64,000 bases of DNA from Sinorhizobium meliloti (GCF_035610345.1 NZ_CP141212.1:3357501-3421500), one strand, 5' to 3'. Shown: positions 41,428-52,546, counted from the stretch's first letter. Numbers and translations: made by a program. The notes: a model not told the origin generated them from the letters alone.

Positions 41428-41937
41428 TCAGTTGGCCGTGTCGTTGGTATTGGCCACCTGCGCGCGGACCTTTTCCTCAGCCATGCGCTGGGCAAACATC
41501 TGCGCGAAATCGATGGGATCGATCATCAGCGGCGGGAAGCCGCCGTTGCGGGTGGCGTCGGCTACGATCTGTCGCGCGAAGGGGAACAAGAGGCGCGGGC
41601 ACTCGATGAAGAGCAGCGGCAGCATGTGCTCCTGCGGGAAGCCGGCGACGCGGAAGACGCCGCCATAGGCGAGTTCGACGTTGAAGAGCATCTTGTCGCC
41701 GTCCTTGGCCTGGGCGCTCAACGACAGGACAACGTCGAAATCATTCTCTGCCAGCGGATTGGCATTGACATTGACATTGATGTTGATCGACGGGGAGCGG
41801 TCGCGAGCCTGCAGCGAACGCGGTGCGCCGGGGTTCTCGAAGGAGAGGTCCTTGACGTACTGGGCCAGGATATTGAGCGACGGGCTCTGCTGCTGCTGGG
41901 CACTGCCGTTGCCGTTGGATGCGGTATCAGTCGTCAT
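41428..41937 (-). CDS. secB: protein-export chaperone SecB
   Basis: Holds precursor proteins unfolded for SecA. The 169-aa protein shows [19 protein letters not shown] (about 20-38), [12 protein letters not shown] and the conserved [35 protein letters not shown] 41937 fits the family; the frame is open to 41979. Minus strand, convergent with dnaQ, with its own terminator. Confidence 0.96.
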   Translation of the reverse strand: MTTDTASNGNGSAQQQQSPSLNILAQYVKDLSFENPGAPRSLQARDRSPSININVNVNANPLAENDFDVVLSLSAQAKDGDKMLFNVELAYGGVFRVAGFPQEHMLPLLFIECPRLLFPFARQIVADATRNGGFPPLMIDPIDFAQMFAQRMAEEKVRAQVANTNDTAN

Positions 41938-42103
41938 AAGAGTTTCCTCGGACTTCGAAATGGTGAGGCCATCTAACATTTAGGGCTTAGGCTTACAACC
42001 CTCGTGGCCCGGCCCGGCCCGACGCAAGAGCACATCCGGCCCTTCTTTGGAAACCGGATTATAGACCCTGTTGGAGCCGGGATCAGAAAAAGTGAAGCTC
42101 GGA

Positions 42104-42670
42104 TCAATGAGGCAGACGATCCGGTGGCGGCGGCGGGTCGTCTTCATCCTCTGTCTTGCGCGAAAATTCGTCCTCGTCGAGATCGATCGTCAGCGGCCCG
42201 CGGCGCTCCTCGCGAGGGGTGCCAGCGGACCGGGGCCCAGCGGATTGAGGGCCAGAGGACCGGGAACCGGAGGATTGGGGCCTGGAGGCACGATAGAAGC
42301 CGGTTGCGCTGCTCAAAATGGTCATCCGGCTGCGCAGGAAGCCGGCGATGGCGCGTCGGACCGGGGGCAGAAAGATCAGAAGGCCGACGAGGTCGCTGAT
42401 GAAACCGGGCACGATCAGGAGGATAGCGGCGATGAAGATCAGCACACCGTCGAGAACGTCCAGCCCCGGATCGTTGCCAGTCCGTGCCGCCTCCTGAACG
42501 CGCCGGAGCACGCCGAATCCCTGGATGCGCAGGAGCATGATGCCGGCGACGGCACTTGCGAAAACGAGAAGAAGCGTCATCGCCACGCCGATCTCGCGCC
42601 CGACGGCGACGAAGCCGGCGATTTCCGCAAGCGGCAGCCCGAGAATGACGAGCGGGATCAGGAAACGCAT
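42104..42670 (-). CDS. FxsA-family membrane protein
   Basis: A 188-aa protein with about three to four hydrophobic segments in the first 120 residues (FLIPLVILGLPLAEIAGFVAVG; TLLLVFASAVAGIMLLRIQGFGVL; VLIFIAAILLIVPGFISDLVGLLIFLPPVR) matching FxsA, known in E. coli for affecting phage exclusion by F; its normal role is unclear. The C-terminus is a Ser/Gly/Pro/Arg repeat-like tail ending in acidic and proline-rich sequence, probably cytoplasmic and disordered. Divergent from timA. The start (42670) is uncertain because the ribosome binding site is weak. Confidence 0.85.
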   Translation of the reverse strand: MRFLIPLVILGLPLAEIAGFVAVGREIGVAMTLLLVFASAVAGIMLLRIQGFGVLRRVQEAARTGNDPGLDVLDGVLIFIAAILLIVPGFISDLVGLLIFLPPVRRAIAGFLRSRMTILSSATGFYRASRPQSSGSRSSGPQSAGPRSAGTPREERRGPLTIDLDEDEFSRKTEDEDDPPPPPDRLPH

Positions 42671-42798
42671 CGCCCGTGCTCGCAAGAAGGTGAGTGCAAT
42701 TGTCCGGTCTCCGGTTTATGGGTGCGACATCGTCGTTTGAATGGTCTATCCTTCCGGACTATATGGAACAGTACGAGAAATTCTAACAGCGGTTCCGG

Positions 42799-43506
42799 GT
42801 GGAAATGGGCTCTTTTGATTTCATCACATTTTTTTTCCTGATCGCTGCCGTGGTCATCTTCCTGCAATTGCGTAGCGTTCTAGGTCGCAGGACCGGCAGC
42901 GAGCGGCCTCCTTTCGATCCCTACTCTCCACGGGATATCGCCCAAGGGCCGGAAGCCAAGGATAACGGCAAGGTCGTTCAGCTTCCCCGTCGCGAGACGG
43001 CGGAAGACGAGTCGCGCTATGCCGCGATCGAGACCGTCGCCAAGGCCGGGACTCCGCTGAATGCCCAACTCCGGGCGATGACCGACGCGGATCCCAACTT
43101 CAATCCCACCGAATTCCTCAATGGTGCGAAGATGGCCTACGAGATGATCGTCATGGCCTTTGCCGATGGCGATCGTAAGACTCTCAAGGGTTTGCTGTCC
43201 CGCGAAGTCTATGAGGGCTTCGAGGCCGCGATTGCGGAACGCGAGGCCAAGGGCGAAGTTGTCAAGTCGACCTTCGTCGGCATCGACAAGGCCGATATCG
43301 TGCACGCGGAGATCAAGGACGCCGAGGAAAACATAACGGTCAGGATCATCAGCCAGCTTATTTCCGCGACCTACGACAAGCAGGGCAAACTGGTAGACGG
43401 AGACGCCGATTCGGTTGCCGAAGTGAACGACCTGTGGACGTTTGCGCGCGATATCCGTTCACGCGACCCGAACTGGAAGCTGATCGCCACCGAATCGGAA
43501 AACTGA
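42799..43506 (+). CDS. Tim44-like membrane-anchored protein (TimA type)
   Basis: A 235-aa protein with one N-terminal transmembrane segment (FDFITFFFLIAAVVIFLQL, residues 6-24), a linker of about 50 polar residues, and a C-terminal Tim44-like domain (ADPNFNPTEFLNGAKMAYEMIVMAFADGDRKTLKGLL onward). Bacterial Tim44-like proteins are common in alphaproteobacteria and thought to assist membrane protein handling. Start is GTG 42799 or ATG 42805. It heads a row with the MltA-domain, Smr and XRE genes, and secB lies nearby. Confidence 0.85.
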   Translation: MEMGSFDFITFFFLIAAVVIFLQLRSVLGRRTGSERPPFDPYSPRDIAQGPEAKDNGKVVQLPRRETAEDESRYAAIETVAKAGTPLNAQLRAMTDADPNFNPTEFLNGAKMAYEMIVMAFADGDRKTLKGLLSREVYEGFEAAIAEREAKGEVVKSTFVGIDKADIVHAEIKDAEENITVRIISQLISATYDKQGKLVDGDADSVAEVNDLWTFARDIRSRDPNWKLIATESEN

Positions 43507-43523
43507 CCGGGAAGCGGGCGGCC

Positions 43524-44642
43524 ATGACTTTTCATCTCGAGCCGGTCTCCTATTCGGAGCTGCCCGGCTGGTCTGCGGACGACCCGGCACCGGTGATCGC
43601 TTCGCTTCGGCGCTGTCACCGGCATGTAACGGAGGTGAAGCCGTACAAGACCGGCTCGCTCGGTATTTCGGTCGCCGACCTCCTGCCCGCCTTCGACGCG
43701 GCAGGCAGCGATTTCTCCGATGCGGCCGCCGCACGCGGATTTTTCGAGGCCCAGTTCGTTCCGTTCCGAATCCGCCCTGAAGGGAAAAGGACCGGCTTCG
43801 TCACCGCTTTCTACGAACCCGAGGTCGAGGTACGGACTGAGCCGGATGCGGAGTTCCGCTTTCCCTTCTACCGGCGTCCCTCGGACCTCATCGATATCGA
43901 CGACATAAACCGGCCGGCAGGAATGGACCCATATTTCGCCTTCGGCCGCTGTTGCGACGGCAGGATCGAGGAATATCCGGACCGACGCGCGATCGAAGAA
44001 GGATTTCTCGCCGGCCGCGGTCTGGAAATCGCCTATGCCCGCGACAAGGTCGACGTGTTCTTCGTCCATGTGCAGGGCGCCGCGCGGCTGATCTATCCGG
44101 ACGGATCCCGCCGCCGCATCACCTATGCCGCCAAAACCGGGCATCGCTTTTCCGCCGTCGGGAAGCTGTTGATCGATCGCGGCGAGATCGACGCCGCCAC
44201 CGTGTCGATGGCGAGCATTCGCGACTGGCTGGCCGCCCATGCCGACAAGGCGGACGAGGTTCTGTGGCATAACCGGTCCTTCATCTTTTTCCGCGAAGCG
44301 CCGGTCGAGGAAGAGGGGCTCGGCCCCGTGGCGGCTGCCAAGGTGCCGCTGGAGCCGGGACGCTCGCTTGCTGTCGACCGCCTCATCCACACATTCGGCG
44401 TTCCCTTCTACGTCGCGAGCGAAACCCTGCTCCATCTCGACGGCGGACATCCCTTCGGGCGCCTGATGCTCGCGCTGGACACCGGCTCGGCCATCGTCGG
44501 CCCGGCGCGCGGCGATATCTTCACGGGCTCCGGCGACCGGGCGGGGAAACTCGCGGGTTCCGTGCGCAACGACGCAGACTTCTTTATTTTCGTGCCCCGC
44601 GCGGCCGCGGCCCGATATCGCGCGCAGTCCAGCCATGGCTAA
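43524..44642 (+). CDS. MltA-domain lytic transglycosylase without visible signal peptide
   Basis: A 372-aa protein with MltA (3D/beta-barrel) features: GFVTAFYEPEVEVRTEPDAEFRFPFYRRP, the substrate-site part IEYPDRRAIEEGFLAG, VFFVHVQGAARLIYPDGSRRRITYA, and the C-terminal 3D motif LALDTGSAIVGPARGDIFTGSGDRAGKLAGSVRNDADFFIFVP with conserved aspartates. The N-terminus MTFHLEPVSYSELPGW begins directly at the mature-like fold; neither it nor the upstream in-frame extension (to 43434, overlapping timA) contains a signal peptide or lipobox. Follows timA by 17 bp and overlaps smr by 8 bases. Confidence 0.87.
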   Translation: MTFHLEPVSYSELPGWSADDPAPVIASLRRCHRHVTEVKPYKTGSLGISVADLLPAFDAAGSDFSDAAAARGFFEAQFVPFRIRPEGKRTGFVTAFYEPEVEVRTEPDAEFRFPFYRRPSDLIDIDDINRPAGMDPYFAFGRCCDGRIEEYPDRRAIEEGFLAGRGLEIAYARDKVDVFFVHVQGAARLIYPDGSRRRITYAAKTGHRFSAVGKLLIDRGEIDAATVSMASIRDWLAAHADKADEVLWHNRSFIFFREAPVEEEGLGPVAAAKVPLEPGRSLAVDRLIHTFGVPFYVASETLLHLDGGHPFGRLMLALDTGSAIVGPARGDIFTGSGDRAGKLAGSVRNDADFFIFVPRAAAARYRAQSSHG

Positions 44643-45204
44643 GGACAAGAAGCTTTCCACCGAGGACCGCATTCTCTGGGGGAAGGTCGCGCGTTCGGCG
44701 CGGCCCATGTCCGGGCGGTTGGACGCTCTGGAGGAGCTGCTGGGCGGGACCGCGGAAATCAAGGCTGTACCCGGCCCGGAGGCGACGCCTCCCTCGAGCA
44801 CGCCCGAAAGGGCCGGCAGGGGCTTTTCACTCAGCCGCGACAAGGCAGAACACCCCCCTCATCATCCGCTGGAGCGGCCGGTCAAACGCAAACTGGCGAA
44901 GGGCCGGCTGACGCTCGAGGCGAGGATCGACCTGCACGGCATGATCCAGAGCGAGGCGCACGGACTGCTGCTGCAGTTCCTCCTGAGGGCGCGCGACCGC
45001 GGCTTGAGGCATGTCCTCGTCATCACCGGCAAGGGAACGTCCCTCGGCAGCGACGGCGCCCTGAAGCGAGCCGTGCCGCTCTGGTTCTCGCTTCCCGAGT
45101 TCCGGCCCTTGATATCGTCCTACGAACCGGCAGCCCGCAATCACGGCGGCGAGGGCGCGCTCTATGTGCGGCTGGCGCGGGCGAAGGGAGGCGGCGCCTC
45201 ATGA
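44635..45204 (+). CDS. Smr-domain protein
   Basis: A 189-aa protein with a basic, low-complexity N-terminal part and a C-terminal Smr domain (ARIDLHGMIQSEAHGLLLQFLLRARDRGLRHVLVITGKG, about residues 95-135, with the DLHG motif). Smr domains are nucleases acting on DNA or RNA; in ribosome-rescue proteins they cut mRNA. The specific role here is unknown. Overlaps the MltA gene by 8 bases and the XRE gene by 4 (ATGA). Confidence 0.88.
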   Translation: MAKDKKLSTEDRILWGKVARSARPMSGRLDALEELLGGTAEIKAVPGPEATPPSSTPERAGRGFSLSRDKAEHPPHHPLERPVKRKLAKGRLTLEARIDLHGMIQSEAHGLLLQFLLRARDRGLRHVLVITGKGTSLGSDGALKRAVPLWFSLPEFRPLISSYEPAARNHGGEGALYVRLARAKGGGAS

Positions 45205-45578
45205 CTCCCTTCGGCGAGGCCGTGCGCGAACTTCGCCGGCGCAAGGGCGTGTCTCAGAAAGAGATGGCGGCTGCAATAGGGGTTTCGCCCGCCTATCTCT
45301 CGGCTCTCGAACACGGCAAGCGGGGAGCGCCGAGCTTCGACTTCCTCCAGCGCGTTGCCGGCTATTTCAACGTGATCTGGGATGAGGCCGACGAACTCTT
45401 CCGGATAGCGCATCTTTCAGATCCGAAAGTCGTGCTCGACACGTCCGGCCTTCCGCCCGGTCACACTGCCTTCGCCAACCGTTTGAGCATGGAGATTCGC
45501 GGACTGTCGGCGGAGACGATTCGGGCACTGGAAGATGTTTTGGAAAAAGCCACATTTCCTGATAAGGACAGGGGATGA
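45201..45578 (+). CDS. XRE-family helix-turn-helix regulator
   Basis: A 125-aa protein with an N-terminal Cro/CI-type helix-turn-helix (FGEAVRELRRRKGVSQKEMAAAIGVSPAYLSALEHGKRG, residues 4-42) and a short helical C-terminus that may dimerise. Translationally coupled to the Smr gene. The position just before gyrB (135 bp) is suggestive, but no target can be read from the sequence. Confidence 0.88.
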   Translation: MTPFGEAVRELRRRKGVSQKEMAAAIGVSPAYLSALEHGKRGAPSFDFLQRVAGYFNVIWDEADELFRIAHLSDPKVVLDTSGLPPGHTAFANRLSMEIRGLSAETIRALEDVLEKATFPDKDRG

Positions 45579-45707
45579 AAGCCCATCCCGGCCGCGATCT
45601 TCGCATCCGGGATTTGGAACAATTGGACAAATTTTCTATAGTCCGCGAGGCATCTCGCGCTGTGATTCGCAATGAATCGCGACGTCCGAAAACCTGGAAA
45701 GATCTGA

Positions 45708-48149
<2,442 letters not shown>

Positions 48150-48186
48150 CGCGCACGTATAGGCGCAGCACTTTGATCATGGTTCC

Positions 48187-48224
48187 GACGAGAGCAGGGC
48201 GATCCACGCCCTGCTCTCGTCTTT
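48187..48224 (+). terminator. terminator after gyrB
   Basis: A perfect 15-bp stem GACGAGAGCAGGGCG / CGCCCTGCTCTCGTC with a 5-base loop followed by TTT, between gyrB and the convergent nitroreductase gene. It could serve both strands. Confidence 0.75.
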
Positions 48225-48246
48225 CGGAAGCTCGATCGCTCGCGGA

Positions 48247-48843
48247 TCATTCGCCCGTGAAACGTCCTTCGAAGACGAATTCGCTGACGGGCTTGCGCTG
48301 GCTTGGTTTTTCGCGTTCCCGCAGATCGTCCGGCAGGGTGGAAGGATCCGCAATCCTGCCGATTGCGACGGCTGCCTCGACTCGGTAGTGCGCCGGAACA
48401 CCGAGCACCTGCATGGCCTTCTCTCTGTCGACCCCCGCCATCGCATGGGCATGCCATCCGGCGAGCTGCGTCTGCAGCGCGAGCGCGAACCAGGACGCTC
48501 CCGTGTCGAATGCGTGCGTATAGGCCGGCCTCAGCTCGCCGGTCGATGTGACCCTGTGGGTCTTCGAAAGGATGATGACCAGGGCAGAGGCGTTTTTCGC
48601 CCAGCGCTGATTGCCCTCGTCGAGCGTCGACAGCAGGCGAGCGAAATGCTCGGTGCCGTGGCGGGCGTAGACGAAGCGCCAGGGCTGAAGATTGCTGGCC
48701 GAAGGCGCCCAACGGGCGGCTTCGAAGAGCGCGAGCAGATCCTTTTCTCCGATCTCCTCGCCTGTGAAGGCGCGCGGCGACCAGCGCTCCAGAAAGATCG
48801 AGTGGATGGGGTGATCGGCTCTTCTATGGTTGATTTCTGTCAC
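48247..48843 (-). CDS. nitroreductase-family flavoprotein
   Basis: A 198-aa FMN-dependent oxidoreductase of the nitroreductase superfamily: FLERWSPRAFTGEEIGEKDLLALFEAARWAPSASNLQPWRF (residues 18-58) holds the FMN-contacting arginine and serine segments, and a C-terminal AIGRIADPSTLP lies near the second FMN contact. Natural substrate unknown. Convergent with gyrB and divergent from the aldehyde dehydrogenase gene. Confidence 0.88.
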   Translation of the reverse strand: MTEINHRRADHPIHSIFLERWSPRAFTGEEIGEKDLLALFEAARWAPSASNLQPWRFVYARHGTEHFARLLSTLDEGNQRWAKNASALVIILSKTHRVTSTGELRPAYTHAFDTGASWFALALQTQLAGWHAHAMAGVDREKAMQVLGVPAHYRVEAAVAIGRIADPSTLPDDLREREKPSQRKPVSEFVFEGRFTGE

Positions 48844-49007
48844 GAACGAACATCCTTATTTCTTGCAGATACGCGCCTGTCCGACGCATCGCCATCCTGC
48901 GCGTCAGCTCAGCACGCGCGAAGGATCCGTAAACCGCAATCATGTGATTGTCGAACCTGCGAAAAAAGTTGTATAAGTTCTGTAGATTTTTTGAGGAAGG
49001 ACTCGAC

Positions 49008-50462
49008 ATGAATCTGAAAGACCCGTCGCTGTTTCGCCAGGCTGCTCTCGTAGGCGATACCTGGATCGAAGCCGACCCGAAGAATGCGATCGAGGTGAAC
49101 AATCCGGCGACCGGCGAAATCATCGGCCGCGTTCCGAAGCTCGGCGCCCCCGAGACCAGAACGGCGATCGAGGCCGCGGCGCGGGTGCAGAAGGAATGGG
49201 CGGCGCGGACCGCCAAGGAGCGCTCGGCGGTGCTGCGCCGCTGGTTCGAGCTGATGATCGAAAACAAGGACGATCTCGGCCGGATTCTGACGATGGAGCA
49301 GGGCAAGCCGCTCGCGGAGGCGACCGGCGAGATCGTCTACGGAGCGAGCTTCATCGAATGGTTCGCGGAAGAGGCGCGGCGTGTCTATGGCGACCTGGTT
49401 CCCGGTCATCAGAAGGATAAGCGCATTCTGGTGATGAAGCAGCCGATCGGCGTCGTCGCCGCGATCACGCCGTGGAATTTTCCGAACGCGATGATCACCC
49501 GCAAGGCCGGGCCGGCCTTTGCCGCCGGTTGCGCCATGGTCTTGAAGCCTGCCGCGCAGACGCCGTTTTCGGCGATCGCCATCGCCGTGCTCGCCGAGCG
49601 CGCGGGAATGCCGAAAGGCCTCTTCAGCGTCATCACCGGCTCAGCGCGCGAGATCGGCGCCGAGATGACTTCGAACCCGACCGTCCGCAAGCTTACCTTT
49701 ACCGGCTCGACCGAGGTCGGCGCAGAGCTCTATCGCCAGAGCGCGGCCACGATCAAGAAGCTTGGCCTGGAACTCGGCGGCAACGCCCCGTTCATCGTTT
49801 TCGATGATGCCGATCTCGATGCGGCGGTCGAAGGCGCGCTGATCGCCAAGTTCCGCAACAATGGCCAGACCTGCGTCTGCGCCAACCGCATCTATGTGCA
49901 GGACGGCGTCTACGAGGCGTTTTCGGAGAAACTCGCCCAGGCCGTCGGCAAGCTCAAAACCGGCAACGGGATGGAGGACGGCGTCATCCTCGGACCGCTG
50001 ATCGACCAGCCGGCGCTGAAGAAGGTCGAGGAGCACGTGGCGGATGCGCTTGCGAAAGGCGCGCGCGTGGTGCAGGGCGGCCGTCGCCATTCGCTCGGCG
50101 GCACCTTCTACGAAGCGACGGTGCTGGCCGACGTGACCCAGGCGATGGCGGTCGCGCGGGAAGAGACATTCGGCCCGGTGGCGCCGCTCTTCCGCTTCAA
50201 GGACGAGTCGGATGTGATCGCACAGGCGAACGACACCGAATTCGGCCTCGCCTCCTATTTCTATGCCAAGGACCTCGCCCGCGTCTTCCGCGTGGCGGAA
50301 GCGCTGGAATATGGCATGGTCGGTGTCAATACCGGCCTGATCTCCACGGCGGAGGCACCCTTTGGTGGCGTCAAACTCTCGGGCCTCGGCCGCGAGGGCT
50401 CGAAATACGGCATCGAGGAATTCATGGAGATCAAATATGTCTGCCTCGGCGGCATCGCCTGA
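49008..50462 (+). CDS. gabD: NAD(P)-dependent aldehyde dehydrogenase, succinate-semialdehyde dehydrogenase-like
   Basis: Oxidises a short-chain aldehyde to the acid. From ATG 49008 (GAGGAAGGA upstream) it is 484 aa, the GabD length. The catalytic residues are Glu255 in LELGGNAPF and Cys289 in GQTCVC, and the cofactor loop is TPWNFPNAMITRKAGPA. It lies immediately ahead of an HpaI-type aldolase gene, so it may serve lactaldehyde, glycolaldehyde or succinate semialdehyde produced by that aldolase. The gabD symbol reflects resemblance, not proven substrate. Followed by a terminator. Confidence 0.85.
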   Translation: MNLKDPSLFRQAALVGDTWIEADPKNAIEVNNPATGEIIGRVPKLGAPETRTAIEAAARVQKEWAARTAKERSAVLRRWFELMIENKDDLGRILTMEQGKPLAEATGEIVYGASFIEWFAEEARRVYGDLVPGHQKDKRILVMKQPIGVVAAITPWNFPNAMITRKAGPAFAAGCAMVLKPAAQTPFSAIAIAVLAERAGMPKGLFSVITGSAREIGAEMTSNPTVRKLTFTGSTEVGAELYRQSAATIKKLGLELGGNAPFIVFDDADLDAAVEGALIAKFRNNGQTCVCANRIYVQDGVYEAFSEKLAQAVGKLKTGNGMEDGVILGPLIDQPALKKVEEHVADALAKGARVVQGGRRHSLGGTFYEATVLADVTQAMAVAREETFGPVAPLFRFKDESDVIAQANDTEFGLASYFYAKDLARVFRVAEALEYGMVGVNTGLISTAEAPFGGVKLSGLGREGSKYGIEEFMEIKYVCLGGIA

Positions 50463-50480
50463 GGCGGCGCTCTCTCGAAG

Positions 50481-50514
50481 AACCGGCCGGAAAGTTCTGG
50501 CCGGTTTTTTCTTT
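50481..50514 (+). terminator. intrinsic terminator after the aldehyde dehydrogenase gene
   Basis: Stem AACCGGCC / GGCCGGTT (50481-50488, 50499-50506) running into a T-rich tract, 18 bases after the stop. It lies before the aldolase gene, so the two genes may be only partly co-transcribed. Confidence 0.85.
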
Positions 50515-50595
50515 TGCCGGTAAGAGGCTGGGAAGCACTCGGTCGCCGCCGGCAGATTGCGGCAGACACACTCGGACGCAGAAGGAGAGCAATCG

Positions 50596-51396
50596 ATGCC
50601 CGCCCCGAAAAACACTTTCAAAGCGGCGATCCGCGAAAACCGCTTTCAGCTCGGTCTCTGGGTGGCGCTCGCCAGTCCCTATGCGGCGGAAGTGGTGGCC
50701 GGCAGCGGTTATGACTGGCTGCTGATCGATGGCGAGCATGCGCCGAACGATATTCCCATGCTGGCGGCGCAGTATCGCGCCGTCGCCGGCGGAGGCAGTC
50801 ATCCGATCGTCCGCCTGCCGGTCGGCGACGCGGTCATGATCAAGCAGATCCTCGATGCCGGCGTGCAGACGCTGTTGATCCCGATGGTCGACAATGTCGA
50901 GCAGGCGCGGCAGCTCGTGCGCGCCGTGCGTTACCCGCCGCATGGCGTTCGCGGTGTCGGTGCCGCTCTCGGCCGGGCAACGAACTTCAGCCGCATCGGC
51001 GACTACCTCGAAAACGCCAACGACGAGATCTGTCTGCTGCTGCAAATCGAGAGCCGGGCAGGGCTCGAGGCGATCGACGCCATCGCTGCGCTGGACGGCG
51101 TCGACGGCCTGTTTGTCGGTCCGGCGGATCTTGCCGCGGACATGGGGCACCTCGGCAATCCGGGTCATCCGGAGGTACGGACAGCCATAATCGAGGCCTT
51201 CGCGCGGATCGAGCGTGCCGGCAAGGCACGCGGGATCATGACCCTCGACCCGGCCCAGGCGCGCGACTATCGCGAGCTCGGTGCCGATTTCATGGCGATC
51301 GGCACCGATGTCACCTTGCTCGTCAGCGCAACGGAGCGGCTGCGCCGGGAATTTCTTGGAGAGGGCGGACCGGTACGGACGGAATCCGGCTATTGA
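50596..51396 (+). CDS. HpcH/HpaI-family 2-keto-3-deoxy acid aldolase
   Basis: Class II metal-dependent aldolase cleaving a 2-keto-3-deoxy (or 2-keto-4-hydroxy) acid to pyruvate and an aldehyde. From ATG 50596 (AAGGAGAG upstream) it is 266 aa. Catalytic His48 in IDGEHAPND, Arg73 in IVRLPVG, and metal ligands Glu152 and Asp178 (FVGPADLAADMG) match HpaI with a constant offset of three residues. The neighbours (dehydratase, sugar oxidoreductases, aldehyde dehydrogenase) support a sugar-acid rather than an aromatic pathway. Confidence 0.88.
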   Translation: MPAPKNTFKAAIRENRFQLGLWVALASPYAAEVVAGSGYDWLLIDGEHAPNDIPMLAAQYRAVAGGGSHPIVRLPVGDAVMIKQILDAGVQTLLIPMVDNVEQARQLVRAVRYPPHGVRGVGAALGRATNFSRIGDYLENANDEICLLLQIESRAGLEAIDAIAALDGVDGLFVGPADLAADMGHLGNPGHPEVRTAIIEAFARIERAGKARGIMTLDPAQARDYRELGADFMAIGTDVTLLVSATERLRREFLGEGGPVRTESGY

Positions 51397-51483
51397 TCGA
51401 TTCCTCACAAGGACTGGGAAGGGCGTCTCATAAGACGCGCGGGCTGTAGGAAACTTTTCGGAGGACGGCAATCTCTCCTCCGT

Positions 51484-51600
51484 CCTCATCCCTGTGCTCG
51501 TCACAGGGATCCAGCAGCGCCGCGTCTGCGGCGCGGGAAGAGTTCTTTCAGCCCAAGGACTTGGTCTGGCTGGATCCCTGTGACGAGCACAGGGATGAGG
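51484..51600. repeat. inverted-repeat intergenic element, copy 2
   Basis: Perfect 20-bp arms (51484-51503 and 51581-51600, CCTCATCCCTGTGC... / ...GCACAGGGATGAGG). The loop contains a GC-rich insert absent from the 11-kb copy plus the shared CAGCCCAAGGACTTGGTCTG block. Confidence 0.78.
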
Positions 51601-51617
51601 CGATCAAACAAGCGGCG

Positions 51618-51656
51618 AACGGAAAACCGTCACACACATTTCCTGGAAACGCTCCA
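51618..51656 (-). repeat. short dispersed repeat (CGGTTTTCCG type), inverted copy
   Basis: The minus strand reads GGAGCGTTTCCAGG, then GACGGTTTTCCGTTCGC. It sits 17 bp from the inverted-repeat element, as its relative does at 11.15 kb but in the opposite orientation. Confidence 0.6.
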
Positions 51657-51667
51657 GTCATCGTGAC

Positions 51668-52546
51668 CTACGGAATCGACTGGAGCAGCGTCTCCCGCGC
51701 CGATTTCAAGTGTCGCCGGCAGGCCTGTTCGGCGAGCGTGGGGTCGCGCGATTGCAGCGCGGCGATATAGTCGAGATGCTCCTCCAGCGCCCGGGCGTTG
51801 CGCTCCCGCGCATTCGCCTTGTTCCACTGGTAGTGATAGTGAAAGACGATGGCGATGACATCGTAGAAGTCGATGATGAAGCGGTTGCTGGACGATTTGT
51901 GCACCAGCAGGTGGAGGCGCTCGTCGAGTTCGGAAAATTCGCTGTAGCGCTTGTCGATGTCGGCGAGAATCTCCCGATGCACCGCCTCGATCTTCTTCAG
52001 CTCCTCCCAGGCCGGGTCCTGATCGGGAAGGGAGACGAAGCGAGCGGCCGAGCGCAGCTCGAACATCTCCCTCACTTCCGTCAGTTCGAGTGCGAATTCG
52101 CGCGTGAACCCCTTGAGGACCCAATGGCTGTTCGGCCGTTTTTCGATCAGCCCGAAACGGCTGAAGCGGATCAGGAATTCGCGCACGCTGGTCGTTCCGG
52201 CACCGATCTCGCGGGCAAGCTCGAGCTCGTTGATCTGCATGCCGGGCTCGGCGCCGCCGGCCAGAATCCGGCGCATGAAGCTCCGCTCGATCCTTTCGGC
52301 AAGCGAATCGGTCTCTGCGGTCGGGAAGTAGTCCGAGGGCTCAGGTCTTCTCAACACCGTCTTGCTGCGCTTGTCCCAGGCGATGAGGCTCAGTTCCTCG
52401 CAGCGCGTCAGGATGGCGCGCACGGTCGTGCGGCTGACGCCGAGCGCCTGCCCGAGCTCCGGTTCGGAGGGAAGCGTGGAAGTCTCCGCGAACAGCTCCA
52501 GGCAGCGGTTGAAGGCATCCTTGAAAACGGTGTTCTGCTTCGCCAT
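51668..52546 (-). CDS. FCD-type GntR-family regulator with two tandem winged-helix segments
   Basis: A 292-aa DNA-binding repressor-type protein, divergent from the UxaA-family gene and therefore the likely regulator of this locus. A first winged-helix segment is at about residues 20-66 (LPSEPELGQALGVSRTTVRAILTRCEELSLI), a second at about 82-147 (IERSFMRRILAGGAEPGMQINELELAREIGAGTTSVREFLIRFSRFGLIEK), then an all-helical FCD ligand domain (about 150-290) with likely metal ligands Asp208, His212, His257 and His279. Usual FCD regulators have a single winged helix and about 230 residues, so the extra module is unusual. Confidence 0.85.
   Translation of the reverse strand: MAKQNTVFKDAFNRCLELFAETSTLPSEPELGQALGVSRTTVRAILTRCEELSLIAWDKRSKTVLRRPEPSDYFPTAETDSLAERIERSFMRRILAGGAEPGMQINELELAREIGAGTTSVREFLIRFSRFGLIEKRPNSHWVLKGFTREFALELTEVREMFELRSAARFVSLPDQDPAWEELKKIEAVHREILADIDKRYSEFSELDERLHLLVHKSSSNRFIIDFYDVIAIVFHYHYQWNKANARERNARALEEHLDYIAALQSRDPTLAEQACRRHLKSARETLLQSIP

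Larger units (their letters stand above)
51397..51667. other. intergenic repeat-filled region
   Basis: Gap between the convergent aldolase and FCD-regulator genes, filled by a long inverted-repeat element (51484-51600) and a short CGGTTTTCCG-type repeat. No credible gene. Confidence 0.7.

Noticed and set aside
48252..48266. CGCCCGTGAAACGTC near the nitroreductase stop as a parS half-site
   Set aside because: Only one half of the palindrome is present.
51561..51770. 69-codon frame starting in the inverted-repeat element
   Set aside because: Its first half is repeat sequence and its second half is antisense to the regulator gene.
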